Part shown: positions 1-9,733 of the stretch, piece after piece
How the letters are laid out: every line of letters starts with the position of its first letter
Numbering within the stretch: the stretch's first letter is position 1
Source of the DNA: Thermaerobacter subterraneus DSM 13965
GTDB taxonomy: Bacteria; Bacillota; Sulfobacillia; Thermaerobacterales; Thermaerobacteraceae
Direction of reading: 5' to 3'
Length of the DNA: 64,000 nucleotides
Assembly (NCBI RefSeq): GCF_000183545.2
Contig: NZ_JH976535.1
Span: forward strand, 2,047,837 to 2,111,836
Made by a program: the position numbers and the translations under genes
The notes under the pieces: model-generated
Told to the model about the DNA's origin: nothing
Database searches by the model: none
Seen by the model: the letters and a program-made list of their open reading frames with translations, nothing else

Positions 1-207
1 CACCGCCCCGCGCGTCCGATCCAGAACGGTAAATGTAAATATGGAACGTTCCCGTCATCGATCGCGCCTCGCAAACCGGATGGGATCACACACCCCGATG
101 GGTTCCGCCCTAGAGTTCACCGGGTGGCGCCGGCGGTCCTCTTGGAACCCGTAGCCTCCCGGTCCCTCTGGCGCCCGCCCGTTCCCCTGGCACCCCGTCA
201 TCCGTAG

Positions 208-213
208 TACAAT
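208..213 (+). promoter_or_regulatory. -10 box of a probable leaderless promoter
   Basis: TACAAT at 208-213 differs from the consensus TATAAT at one position and ends nine bases before ATG 223. Transcription normally starts about seven bases after the -10 box, so the 5' leader would be only about three bases. No Shine-Dalgarno sequence precedes the ATG. No convincing -35 box is visible at 16-18 bp. The same geometry recurs at 60853-60858. Confidence 0.55.
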
Positions 214-222
214 GCGGTTGTC

Positions 223-1197
223 ATGACCCCCATGCGCGTTCCCGTCCTCCGCTCCACCGCCCGGCCCGGGCCCGCCGCCCGCTACGGGCTCCTGGCCCTG
301 CGCTTGGCCTTGCTGGCCGGGCTGGTGGCCGTGGCGGCGCGGGTGATACGGCCCGCCGACCTGGCCACGCTGGGCCGGTTCCTCCGGGACGAACCGGCCC
401 CGGCCCTGGCAGCCGTGGCCGCGTACGCCGCCGCCTTTGCCCTGCGGGCCTGGGCATGGCAGGTGCTCCTGCCGCCGGGGGGCCGCCGGCCGCCCTTCTT
501 GCTGCTCTGGCGCCTCACCCTGGCGGCCAACCTGGTCAACCACCTGGCGCCGGGCAAGCTGGGTGAAGTCGCCCGCATCGCCCTGGCGGCGCGAGCCGGC
601 CTGCCCCGGGCGGAAGCCCTGGTGTCGGTGGTGCAGGCGCGGGCCGTGGACACGGCCGCCTTGCTGGCGGTGGCGGCCGCCGCCCTGTTCCTGTCGCCCG
701 CCCAGGCGGCCGCCGTGCCGGCGGTGGCCCTGGGTCTCGCCGTCCCCGTGGGGCTGGCGGCGGGAGCCCGCCTGTCGCCGCGCCTGGCCCGGCGCTGGCC
801 CCGCCTGGCACCGGTGGCCGGCGCCCTGGCCGCCGTCTCCGGGCGCCGGCTGGCCCTGGCGTGGCTGCTCTCGGCCCTCAGCTGGCCCCTGGAGGCGGGG
901 ATCCTGGTGGTGGTGGCCCGGGGGCTTGGCGCGCCCCTGGACCCGGCCGCCGCCCTCACCGCCACCCTGGTGGCGGTGGCCGGCCAGGTCCTGGCCATCA
1001 CCCCGGGCGGCCTGGGCACCTACGAAGCGAACATGACCCTGGCGCTCCAGCTCTACGCGGTGGAACCCGCCGCCGCCTTCCGCATCGCCCTGGCCACCCA
1101 CCTGGCCAAGTACCTCTTCGCCTTCGCCGCCGGGCTGGAGCCCGCCTGGCGGCTGGCGGGAGGCCCGATACGCCTGCTGGGCCGGTTGCGGGAGTGA
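223..1197 (+). CDS. Flippase-like (lysylphosphatidylglycerol synthase TM-region family) membrane protein
   Basis: A 324-residue polytopic membrane protein with about eight hydrophobic segments from residue 23 to 310. It carries the two hallmarks of the UPF0104/YbhN-like family: APGKLGE at residues 109-115 and TPGGLGTYE at 260-268. The family includes the flippase half of MprF, and free-standing members are thought to move lipids or lipid-linked sugars; the substrate here is unknown. Start at ATG 223 fits the promoter nine bases upstream. The soluble MprF synthase domain is absent. It is monocistronic and converges on the HIT gene. Confidence 0.85.
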   Translation: MTPMRVPVLRSTARPGPAARYGLLALRLALLAGLVAVAARVIRPADLATLGRFLRDEPAPALAAVAAYAAAFALRAWAWQVLLPPGGRRPPFLLLWRLTLAANLVNHLAPGKLGEVARIALAARAGLPRAEALVSVVQARAVDTAALLAVAAAALFLSPAQAAAVPAVALGLAVPVGLAAGARLSPRLARRWPRLAPVAGALAAVSGRRLALAWLLSALSWPLEAGILVVVARGLGAPLDPAAALTATLVAVAGQVLAITPGGLGTYEANMTLALQLYAVEPAAAFRIALATHLAKYLFAFAAGLEPAWRLAGGPIRLLGRLRE

Positions 1198-1265
1198 CGG
1201 GACAGGGACGCAAACTCGAGATACGTTTTGCGGATTCGTGAATGCGTCCTTGCGTGAGGACTTCG

Positions 1266-1664
1266 TCAATGCGGCCCGGTGTGATGCCGCCGGTTATCCT
1301 CGCTCTTCAGCCAGTACCGGATTCCCTTGCCGGCCAGGGGCTCGTCCCGAAAGCGCGGGATCACATGCAGGTGAGCATGCATGATGTGCTGCCCGGCGGT
1401 GGGACCGCAATTCCACCCAAGGTTGTACCCATCGGGACGGCATTGCTCGTCGAGCAGCCGCTTCACGTCCTGTAGCAACGAAAAAGTGGCCGCCCACTCC
1501 TCCTCGGTCAAGTCCAAGACCGTCTCCCGGTGCTGCTTCGGGACGATCACGCCAGACCCGATCAGAACCTTTTGCGGCTTTTGCAGGAAGAGACAATGCT
1601 CGTTCTGCAGCACGACCCGTTGTTCCGGGTCAATGGCCAGGTGACAAAACGGGCACCGTTCCAC
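1266..1664 (-). CDS. HIT family nucleotide-binding hydrolase
   Basis: A 132-residue histidine-triad protein. An N-terminal CPFC pair (Cys4, Cys7) resembles the zinc-binding start of many bacterial HIT/GalT-like proteins. The triad H96-A-H98-L-H100-V-I near the C-terminus is complete, with H98 as the expected nucleophile. Family members hydrolyse nucleoside phosphoramidates or dinucleoside polyphosphates. The start is GTG 1664 because an AGGAGGA Shine-Dalgarno lies six bases upstream (1671-1676); the frame is open further upstream but that part is Arg-rich and not protein-like. The exact substrate cannot be told from sequence. Confidence 0.9.
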   Translation of the reverse strand: MERCPFCHLAIDPEQRVVLQNEHCLFLQKPQKVLIGSGVIVPKQHRETVLDLTEEEWAATFSLLQDVKRLLDEQCRPDGYNLGWNCGPTAGQHIMHAHLHVIPRFRDEPLAGKGIRYWLKSEDNRRHHTGPH

Positions 1665-1852
1665 GCAGATCCTCCTCGTCCCCGCCGCTTCGTCTTCGTC
1701 GCCCAATGACCGCCGTCGCCGGCGTCGCCGCCGCGGGTTGAGGCTGCTGGGCAGGAGTGGTACAAGTACAGGCATCAACGGACAGCGCCTTGACCGGCGC
1801 CCTACCGCCCATAACGCCATTCTGACATGCCCTCCGGATGGGAGGAAACACC

Positions 1853-2416
1853 GTGGCCGTCGTGCTGACCACCCGCGTTGAGGCCGTACTAGGAGCCTGG
1901 GATGCCGGAACCTTCGTGACACAGCGGGTTGAGGCGGTGGAAGTGGATTTCGGCGGCATCCCCGGCGACCGCCACCACGGCCTCACCCGCCCGGCGGGCA
2001 GCCGGGAGCCCATGTACCCGCGGGGCACCCCCATCCGCAACCGGCGCCAGCTCAGCGCCGTGTCGGTGGAGGAGTGCGCCGCCATCGCCACCGGCCTCGG
2101 GCTCGATGCGGTCCTGCCCGAATGGCTGGGCGCCAACCTGCTGCTGGAGGGCCTGCCGGAGCTGACCCGCCTGCCGGCGGGGGCCCGGCTGCTCTTTCCC
2201 GGCGGCGCCGGGCTGGTCTGCGAGGGCGAGAACCGCCCCTGCCGCCATCCGGGCGAGGTGCTGGCGGCGCTGCACCCCCTGCACCCCGAGCGGGAGGCTT
2301 TGCCCGTGCGGTTCGTCCAGGTGGCGCGGGGGCGGCGGGGTATCGTCCTCTCCGTGGAGCGGCCGGGCCGCATCGCCCAGGGCGACCGGGTGCGCATCTG
2401 GCTGCCGCGAAGCTAG
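1853..2416 (+). CDS. MOSC domain protein
   Basis: A 187-residue stand-alone MOSC domain, the sulfur-carrier domain found at the C-terminus of molybdenum cofactor sulfurases and in YiiM/YuaD proteins. GDRHHG (residues 38-43) and the conserved cysteine in ENRPC (126-130), which would carry the persulfide, are both present. I chose GTG 1853 because GGAGG at 1841-1845 sits seven bases upstream; ATG 1838 lies before that ribosome site and is rejected. It probably acts in molybdenum cofactor-linked sulfur transfer or N-hydroxylated base detoxification. It is divergent from the HIT gene and shows no operon partner. Confidence 0.85.
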   Translation: MAVVLTTRVEAVLGAWDAGTFVTQRVEAVEVDFGGIPGDRHHGLTRPAGSREPMYPRGTPIRNRRQLSAVSVEECAAIATGLGLDAVLPEWLGANLLLEGLPELTRLPAGARLLFPGGAGLVCEGENRPCRHPGEVLAALHPLHPEREALPVRFVQVARGRRGIVLSVERPGRIAQGDRVRIWLPRS

Positions 2417-2617
2417 AGCCTCGTCGCGGTGGTGGCACCGGCAACCCGCCGCCGGCGAGACGCCCGCCGCCGGCTCCTTGGGACGGTCACCGGCTCAGTC
2501 CCGGCGCTCCGCCCCGTCGCTGCCGGGCCGGAGCCGCCGCAGCTTGACCTCACGCCACCGAGCCTCAGCGCAACCTGGCCCCCGGCCGCCGGGGAGCAAC
2601 CTTCCCGCTCCGGCCCG

Positions 2618-4786
2618 TCACTGCCGAGCCGGAGCCGGCACCGCCTCCGCCTGGGCGTAACTGCGCTTCAGCTCCTCATCCGGCAGGAAGAACAGGCAGA
2701 AGAGCCCCATCACCGCCATGGCCGCCGTGTAGAGGTACACCTGTCGCAGGGCCTCGGTGACAGCTTGGTTGAAGGCGTTGCGGAAGGTGGCCACCGCCTG
2801 GTCCACCTGCTGCTCCATGGCCCGGCGGATCTGGGCGATGGCCTGTTCTTCCGCCTGGGCTGCCATGGCGTCCACCCGGCCGTCCAGCGCCTGCTCCGCT
2901 GCCGCCAGGGCCGCCTGGCGCACCGCCGGCTCGGCCGGCGGGTGCTCCACCAGCTGGCGCAGGGAAGCGGGCAGCGCCGGGTTGGCCAGCAGGGCCTGCC
3001 GGGCCTGCTCGTCCCCCTGGAGAGCCGCCGCCAGGGCCGCCTTGAGGCCCGCCACCTGCTGGCGCACCTGGGCGCGCACGCCGCCCTCGGGCAGCTTTTC
3101 CTTGAGCGCCGCGGGCACCCGCGGGTCGGCCTGCAGCCGCGCGTAGGCCTGTTCGTCCCCGCGCAGCGCCTTCTCCACGTCGGCCAGCACCGCCTCGAAC
3201 CCCTGGCGCACCCGGGCCGCCAGGTCCGTCCCGCCCGTCATGCCCTCGGCGGGCATCTGGATCGACTGGGTCGCCGCCTGGTAGGCTGGCGGCAGGTGCC
3301 GGATCATCCCGTCGTGAAGGGCGCCGCTGAGCACCGTGCCGAGCAAGGCCACGGCCACTGTGGACCCCACCTGGCGGAAGAACTGGGTCGCGCTGCTGGC
3401 GGTGCCGAGGCGCTCCCTGGAGACGCTGTTCTGCACGGCCATGCCGTAGAGGGGCATGGACGGGCCGAAGACGAAGCCCAGGAGGACCATCAGCACCAGC
3501 ACCTGCCAGAGGGGCGTGTCGACCCGCAGCACCTCGTGGAAGACCAGGAACAGCGCCACCGAGCCCACGGAACTCACCAGCAGCATGGGCTTGTAGCGCC
3601 CGTACCGGGTGGCCAGTTGGCCTGCCAGCAGGCTGCCGGCCATGGTGCCGAAGGTCAGGGGCGTCAGGGCCAGGCCCGAGTTGGAGGCCGAAAAACCCTT
3701 GACCTGCACCAGGTAGAGGGGCAGGAACATCACGCTGCCCAGGAAGGTGCCGCCGAAGAAGAGCAGGGCCAGCACCGACCAGCGGAAGGTGGGGTTGGCG
3801 AACAGGGTCAGGTCGAACAGCGGCTGCGGGCTGCGCCGCTCGACGGCGATGAACAGGCCGAGACCCACCGCCGCCAGCGCCAGGAGCCCGACGATGACCG
3901 GCGAGCTCCACGGGTAGGTCGAACCGCCCCAGGCACAGGCCAGGATCAGCGGCACCGTCCACAGGGCCATGGTCACCGCGCCCGGCAGGTCGAAGGCCGA
4001 CCGCCGCACGGGCGGCAGCAGCGGCATGTGCCGCAGCAGGAAGTAGAGGGCCACGATGCCGACGGGCATGTTGACGTAGAAGACCCAGCGCCAGTTGATG
4101 TGGTCGGTCAGAAGGCCGCCCACCCAGGGGCCGATCACGCTGGACAGCCCGAAGACGGCAGCAAAGACGCCCTGGACCCGGCCGCGCTCCCGGGGCGGGT
4201 AGAGCAGGCCGATGGTGGTGATGGACGTGGCGAAGAGGCCCCCGCCGCCGATGCCCTGGAAGGCGCGGAAGGCGATCAGGGCGTCCATGCTGGGCGAGAG
4301 GCCGCACAGGGCCGAGCCGGCCAGGAACAGGCTGGCCGCCGTGGTGAACACCCACTTGCCCGGCAGGAGCTCGTTGAGGCGGCCGAAGATGGGCAGGGCC
4401 ACCACGGTGGCCAGCAGGTAGGCCGTGGCCACCCAGGCGTAGCGGTCCAGGCCGTGGAGTTCCTCCACCACCCGGGGCATGGCCGTGGCCACGATGGTCT
4501 GGTCCAGGGCGCCCAGGAACATGGACAGCAGCACGCCGATCATCGCCAGGCGCCGCTCGCCCGGACGGTAGCCGGCCGGCGCCGCGCCGGCCTCAGCCAC
4601 CCCTCCGGCCTGAGCCGCCCCTCCGGCCGCGGTGCCGGCCCACGCGCCGGCACCGGGCGCCGAGGCCGGTTCCGCGCCGGGGGACGCCGCCGTGGACGGC
4701 GACCCCCCTCCCGACCGGCCGGGGGTGCCCGCCCCGGGCCGGCCGCGGGCTACGGTCTCACGGGTCATGGGGTTGCGTTCCTTCAC
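2618..4786 (-). CDS. DHA2-type MFS multidrug exporter with a large extracytoplasmic insert
   Basis: A 722-residue EmrB/QacA-like drug:H+ antiporter. The family motif LDQTIVATAMPRVVEEL begins at residue 94, and 14 membrane segments are expected between residues 80 and 700. Residues 1-75 are Ala/Gly/Pro-rich. Residues 490-680, between the last two membrane helices, form a mostly helical charged insert that contains a duplicated unit (about 539-567 and 587-615). Start is GTG 4786 with AAGGAG nine bases upstream; ATG 4768 is an alternative. It overlaps the end of the MarR gene by 29 bp, so the regulator is probably co-transcribed and controls it. Confidence 0.9.
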   Translation of the reverse strand: MKERNPMTRETVARGRPGAGTPGRSGGGSPSTAASPGAEPASAPGAGAWAGTAAGGAAQAGGVAEAGAAPAGYRPGERRLAMIGVLLSMFLGALDQTIVATAMPRVVEELHGLDRYAWVATAYLLATVVALPIFGRLNELLPGKWVFTTAASLFLAGSALCGLSPSMDALIAFRAFQGIGGGGLFATSITTIGLLYPPRERGRVQGVFAAVFGLSSVIGPWVGGLLTDHINWRWVFYVNMPVGIVALYFLLRHMPLLPPVRRSAFDLPGAVTMALWTVPLILACAWGGSTYPWSSPVIVGLLALAAVGLGLFIAVERRSPQPLFDLTLFANPTFRWSVLALLFFGGTFLGSVMFLPLYLVQVKGFSASNSGLALTPLTFGTMAGSLLAGQLATRYGRYKPMLLVSSVGSVALFLVFHEVLRVDTPLWQVLVLMVLLGFVFGPSMPLYGMAVQNSVSRERLGTASSATQFFRQVGSTVAVALLGTVLSGALHDGMIRHLPPAYQAATQSIQMPAEGMTGGTDLAARVRQGFEAVLADVEKALRGDEQAYARLQADPRVPAALKEKLPEGGVRAQVRQQVAGLKAALAAALQGDEQARQALLANPALPASLRQLVEHPPAEPAVRQAALAAAEQALDGRVDAMAAQAEEQAIAQIRRAMEQQVDQAVATFRNAFNQAVTEALRQVYLYTAAMAVMGLFCLFFLPDEELKRSYAQAEAVPAPARQ

Positions 4787-5231
4787 CGGACACCGCTCCT
4801 TCGCGTTCCGCCGATCCTCCCGGGAGATCCTCGTGCAGGCGCGCCAGCAGCCGGGCCAGCAGGTCCCGTTCCTCGGGAGCCAGGCCCTCCAGTCGCCGGT
4901 TGACGGCCTCTTCCAGGCAGGCGCGGGCCGCCCGCAGGGCCTCCTGCCCCTCCGGGGTCAGGGCCAGCCGGTAGCGCCGCAGGTCCTGGGGATCGACCTG
5001 GCGCCTCACCCAGCCCTCGGCCTCCAGGCGCCGCAGGATGTGGCTGGCGGTCGGAGCCGGCACGCCCATGGCCGAGGCAACGCCGGAGGGCGTGCCGCAG
5101 CGCCGCACCATGGCCAGGGCGAAGGACGCCATGCGGAAGAGGCCGTGCCGCTCCAGGCAGGGCGTGGCCTCCCGCAGGACGACCTGCTGCAGGCGCCAGA
5201 TGTGCTGAAGGATCTCCCAACCGTTCATCAT
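4758..5231 (-). CDS. MarR family transcriptional regulator
   Basis: A 157-residue winged-helix regulator. The HTH and wing occupy about residues 46-95 (VASAMGVPAPTASHILRRLE, then a wing with DPQDLRRY), flanked by the helices that dimerise in MarR proteins. It lies directly upstream of and overlaps the MFS exporter gene, the classical repressor-exporter arrangement, so it probably responds to a toxic small molecule. The start ATGATG (5231 or 5228) lies only four bases after a good -10 box and has no Shine-Dalgarno, so the transcript looks leaderless. The frame is open upstream to 5474, but that part lies outside the promoter. Confidence 0.9.
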   Translation of the reverse strand: MMNGWEILQHIWRLQQVVLREATPCLERHGLFRMASFALAMVRRCGTPSGVASAMGVPAPTASHILRRLEAEGWVRRQVDPQDLRRYRLALTPEGQEALRAARACLEEAVNRRLEGLAPEERDLLARLLARLHEDLPGGSAEREGAVSGEGTQPHDP

Positions 5232-5235
5232 GGGG

Positions 5236-5264
5236 ATCGTAGGCGGGGCGAAGATCGTTGTCAA
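5236..5264 (-). promoter_or_regulatory. Sigma-A type promoter of marR, leaderless
   Basis: On the minus strand TTGACA (5264-5259) is a perfect -35 box, followed after 17 bp by TACGAT (5241-5236), a 4/6 match to the -10 consensus. Only CCCC separates this from ATGATG. The AT-rich palindrome AAATATTT lies just upstream (5268-5275) and is a candidate operator for the MarR protein; that role is inferred. Confidence 0.75.
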
Positions 5265-5400
5265 GCGAAATATTTTCACTATAAAACAAGCTCCGGCTGC
5301 CTGCGGCGGGGATGGCCCGCTGCCGCCGCTTGGATCGCCCGTGGCATTGGCAGCCACCGCCCGCAGCGCCTGTGGGCGACCGCCCGCCGCGGCCCTGCCG

Positions 5401-6765
5401 CTAGGACTGCCCGCCGCCCGCCCCGCCGGCCAGCCAGGACCGGGCCTCCCGCAAGAGCCGCAGCCGCTCGGCATAGGGCACCGTGCTGCGGCCCGACGGG
5501 TTGGGCGCGACGAACTCGGCCACCCCGGGCACCGTCTGGCGCGGCTGCAGGCCCCATTCCACGGGCGCCGTGCGGGCCAGCCCGGCGTAGGCCCGGTAGA
5601 CCTGCTTGCCCAGGAGGATCACCAGCCGCGGCCGGAAGCGGGCCACCTTCTCCCGCAGGGCGGCACCGCCCGCGCGGAGTTCGTCCCAGGTCAAATCGGC
5701 CTCCCCCCGGGTGGCCCGGGGCACCACGTTGGTCACCCCCAGCCCCCACCGGGGCAGCAGCCCGTCCTCTTCAGGCCGCAGGACCCGCGGCACGAAGCCC
5801 GCCTCGTGCAGCAGGCGCCAGAACAGGTTGTTGGGCCCGGCGAAGTGGTGGCCGGCGGTGGCGCTGGCCCGCCCCGGGTTGAGCCCGACGAACACGGCCC
5901 CAAGCCCCGGCGCCAGCACGTCGGGGACCTGCATGCGCTCCCAGTGGAGCGCCCGCAGTTCTTGCAACACGGGCATGGCCTCGAGATCCTCGGGGGTCAC
6001 CGCCTCCCAGCGGATGCCCCGCGGCTTGGGGTAGGGGGTGCGGGTGAAGATCACCTCGTCGGGGGTGACGATGATGTCCACCGAAAGGTCGTGGGGCGCC
6101 ACGGGCAGCCGCTCCACGATCTGCAGGGGGTGGACCGTGGTCACCACGGGCAGTTCGGGATGCCCGAGCTCCCGCAGGAGGGCGTACTCGTAGTCCGCAT
6201 AGCCCTCCCCCTTCCCCGCCCGGGCCCCGTCCCGGGTGACGGCGACGGCGCCGGCCACCACCAGATCGATGGGCGCCGCCTCCGGAGTCATCTCGTCCAG
6301 GGTGACGAACCGGCCGTACTCCGCAGCCCTGCCCAGCTGGGCCGCGCGCCGCTCCTCGCCGCGGGGGACGTCTTCGGGCCGGATGCGCAGGAAGGCCCCG
6401 CGGAGGCGCGGCGTGGGCATGTACACGGTCTTGCCGTCGGCCAGGGCCATGGCCCGGACGGGCAGCTGGGGCGTGTCGGGGTTGACCTTCAGGGCCCGGG
6501 CGCGGCGGTAGACGTCCAGCTCCCGCAGCCGGGCCGCCGCCCGCTCGGCGCCTTTGAAGTTGGGGATGCGGCCTTCGATGGGAAAGGGGAAGCGGGCAGC
6601 ACCGGCCTCCCGCAGCCGCCGGTACACCTCTTGACGGGCCGCTGCCTTGGCGGCGCCGGCCTCGCTGGCAGAGCCGGCCTCGCTGGCGGATCCGGCCTCC
6701 CAGGAGTGCCCGGCGCCCGCCGGCGCCCTGCCGCCGCCCTTGCCCTCCCCGGCCGCCGGCTCCAA
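5401..6765 (-). CDS. Fusion of 5-formyltetrahydrofolate cyclo-ligase-like and Mug/TDG-type DNA glycosylase domains
   Basis: About 454 residues in one uninterrupted frame. Residues 40-270 match the MTHFS-like family (COG0212, resembling human MTHFSD), including IPNFKGAE, VNPDTPQLPVR and the phosphate loop GKGEGYADYE (about 184-193). Residues 280-450 match mismatch-specific uracil/thymine glycosylases: motif I GLNPG (about 294-298) and motif II NPSG (about 422-425). The first activity would return 5-formyl-THF to methenyl-THF; the second would excise U or T opposite G. Start is uncertain: TTG 6765 follows GGAGG by nine bases, and GTG 6807 is an alternative. Residues 20-37 hold a short EAGSAS repeat. 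Confidence 0.8.
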   Translation of the reverse strand: MEPAAGEGKGGGRAPAGAGHSWEAGSASEAGSASEAGAAKAAARQEVYRRLREAGAARFPFPIEGRIPNFKGAERAAARLRELDVYRRARALKVNPDTPQLPVRAMALADGKTVYMPTPRLRGAFLRIRPEDVPRGEERRAAQLGRAAEYGRFVTLDEMTPEAAPIDLVVAGAVAVTRDGARAGKGEGYADYEYALLRELGHPELPVVTTVHPLQIVERLPVAPHDLSVDIIVTPDEVIFTRTPYPKPRGIRWEAVTPEDLEAMPVLQELRALHWERMQVPDVLAPGLGAVFVGLNPGRASATAGHHFAGPNNLFWRLLHEAGFVPRVLRPEEDGLLPRWGLGVTNVVPRATRGEADLTWDELRAGGAALREKVARFRPRLVILLGKQVYRAYAGLARTAPVEWGLQPRQTVPGVAEFVAPNPSGRSTVPYAERLRLLREARSWLAGGAGGGQS

Positions 6766-6901
6766 GGCCCTCTCCCTCCATGCGCCATCTTTCGCCACAA
6801 GCTTCACCCGCGCTGGTCCGATCCTGACCCGCTGAGCGGCGCAGGCCCGTACCGGACCGCGGCGGCAGGATATGCCTTCACGTGACTTTTGCTGCAAGGA
6901 C

Positions 6902-6930
6902 TGGTCCCGTTCCTCCAACACTTTTATCAT
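6902..6930 (+). promoter_or_regulatory. Possible hppA promoter
   Basis: TGGTCC (6902-6907) and TATCAT (6925-6930) are separated by 17 bp in an AT-richer stretch upstream of hppA. The -10 box matches 5/6 and the -35 only 3/6. The leader would be about 60 bases and would include the Shine-Dalgarno/hairpin element at 6964-6989. Confidence 0.4.
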
Positions 6931-6963
6931 GTTCATCGGACCGTCAGCATTTGTCGGGGAAAG

Positions 6964-6989
6964 AAAGGAGGGACCCGCCTCACAGCGGG
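6964..6989 (+). promoter_or_regulatory. Shine-Dalgarno followed by a hairpin that bridges to the hppA start
   Basis: A strong ribosome site, AAAGGAGGGA at 6964-6973, lies about 26 bases from ATG 6999, too far for normal initiation. The five-base arms CCCGC (6974-6978) and GCGGG (6985-6989) directly after it can form a GC hairpin with a six-base loop. Folding this hairpin would leave only nine unpaired bases before the ATG, close to ordinary spacing. The bridging role is inferred from the geometry. Confidence 0.5.
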
Positions 6990-6998
6990 GCAAAGCAC

Positions 6999-9008
<2,010 letters not shown>

Positions 9009-9057
9009 GCCGGGGCAACCGCGGCGAACGACAGAGCAAACCAGCAGCAGCGTGGAA

Positions 9058-9090
9058 CGGGGGCAGGATGCACTGGGTATCCTGCCCCCG
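9058..9090 (+). terminator. Intrinsic terminator of hppA
   Basis: A perfect 12-bp GC-rich stem (arms 9058-9069 and 9079-9090) with a nine-base loop lies 50 bases after the hppA stop and is followed by TTCTTC. The uridine run is short, as in other GC-rich genomes. Confidence 0.8.
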
Positions 9091-9112
9091 TTCTTCAGAC
9101 CAGGGCTCCATC

Positions 9113-9701
9113 TTATCGACCCGTAAGCAGTCGCCGGACCTCCCGGTAAAACTTATCGAAGGACGGGCTTCTCTGGCGCGCAAGAACAAGATCCATCCGG
9201 CTGGCCAGGGCAGCTTGGGTCCACGGTTTCCCGATAATCCCTTGGCGGCTGCATCTGCCTTCTGAGATATTCCTTGCTCCCGCGGATCGCTTCCGGATCG
9301 GGGGGTACGGTAGCGTCCTCACGAATGCCCCGGCAACCCCGCAGGGACTCAACGGCGGCAAGGAACCAGGTTTCGAACTCCTTGTGGGCCAGAACGACTG
9401 CCACCGGGAGCGGTGACAGCCTGGCGGCAAGATCGCTCTGCAGGGCGGGCCCGCAGTGGGCCGAACAATCATCGTCGGCATCGAAGAGAACGAGTACACC
9501 TCCATGGCGACCCACACGGCAAGCGGCCAACAGGGCTGCCTGGTGCAGCCGGGGCGAACCGGCATGAAAGTGGCCGCGCTGCACACGAATCGGAGGGAGG
9601 ATTTCCAGGTCGTACATCTCCAGGTCGTGGGCAATGCGGCGTAGAAGGACGGGCACGGCGTCCACCTCACCGTGGCCCTCCACGATGCTCGCCAGGCGCA
9701 T
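9113..9701 (-). pseudogene. DUF4276 family protein gene with a one-base frameshift
   Basis: ATG 9701 follows AAGGAAGG by six bases. The first frame encodes DUF4276 hallmarks (VEGHGE near the N-terminus, LFDADDD, HKEFETWFLA) to about residue 160, then after YRETVD runs into a stop at 9153. Removing one G from GGG at 9217-9219 (one C on the coding strand) restores the frame and gives QAALASRMDLVLAR plus SPSFDKFYREV, ending at 9113; this is the usual C-terminus of the family. The intact protein would be 195 residues. DUF4276 proteins resemble TOPRIM-like domains and are often the partner of an AAA ATPase, as here, 32 bases upstream. Confidence 0.8.
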
Positions 9702-9733
9702 ATCCAACCTTCCTTACCCGCAGTCCTTGAACC

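Noticed and set aside
1729-1741. An (GCCG)-type repeat giving an Arg-rich stretch before the HIT gene
   Set aside because: It lies upstream of the Shine-Dalgarno-supported start and is simple GC-rich sequence.
1788-1815. TTGACC followed by TAACGC as a promoter for the MOSC gene
   Set aside because: The -10 box matches only two of six positions, so I do not call it.
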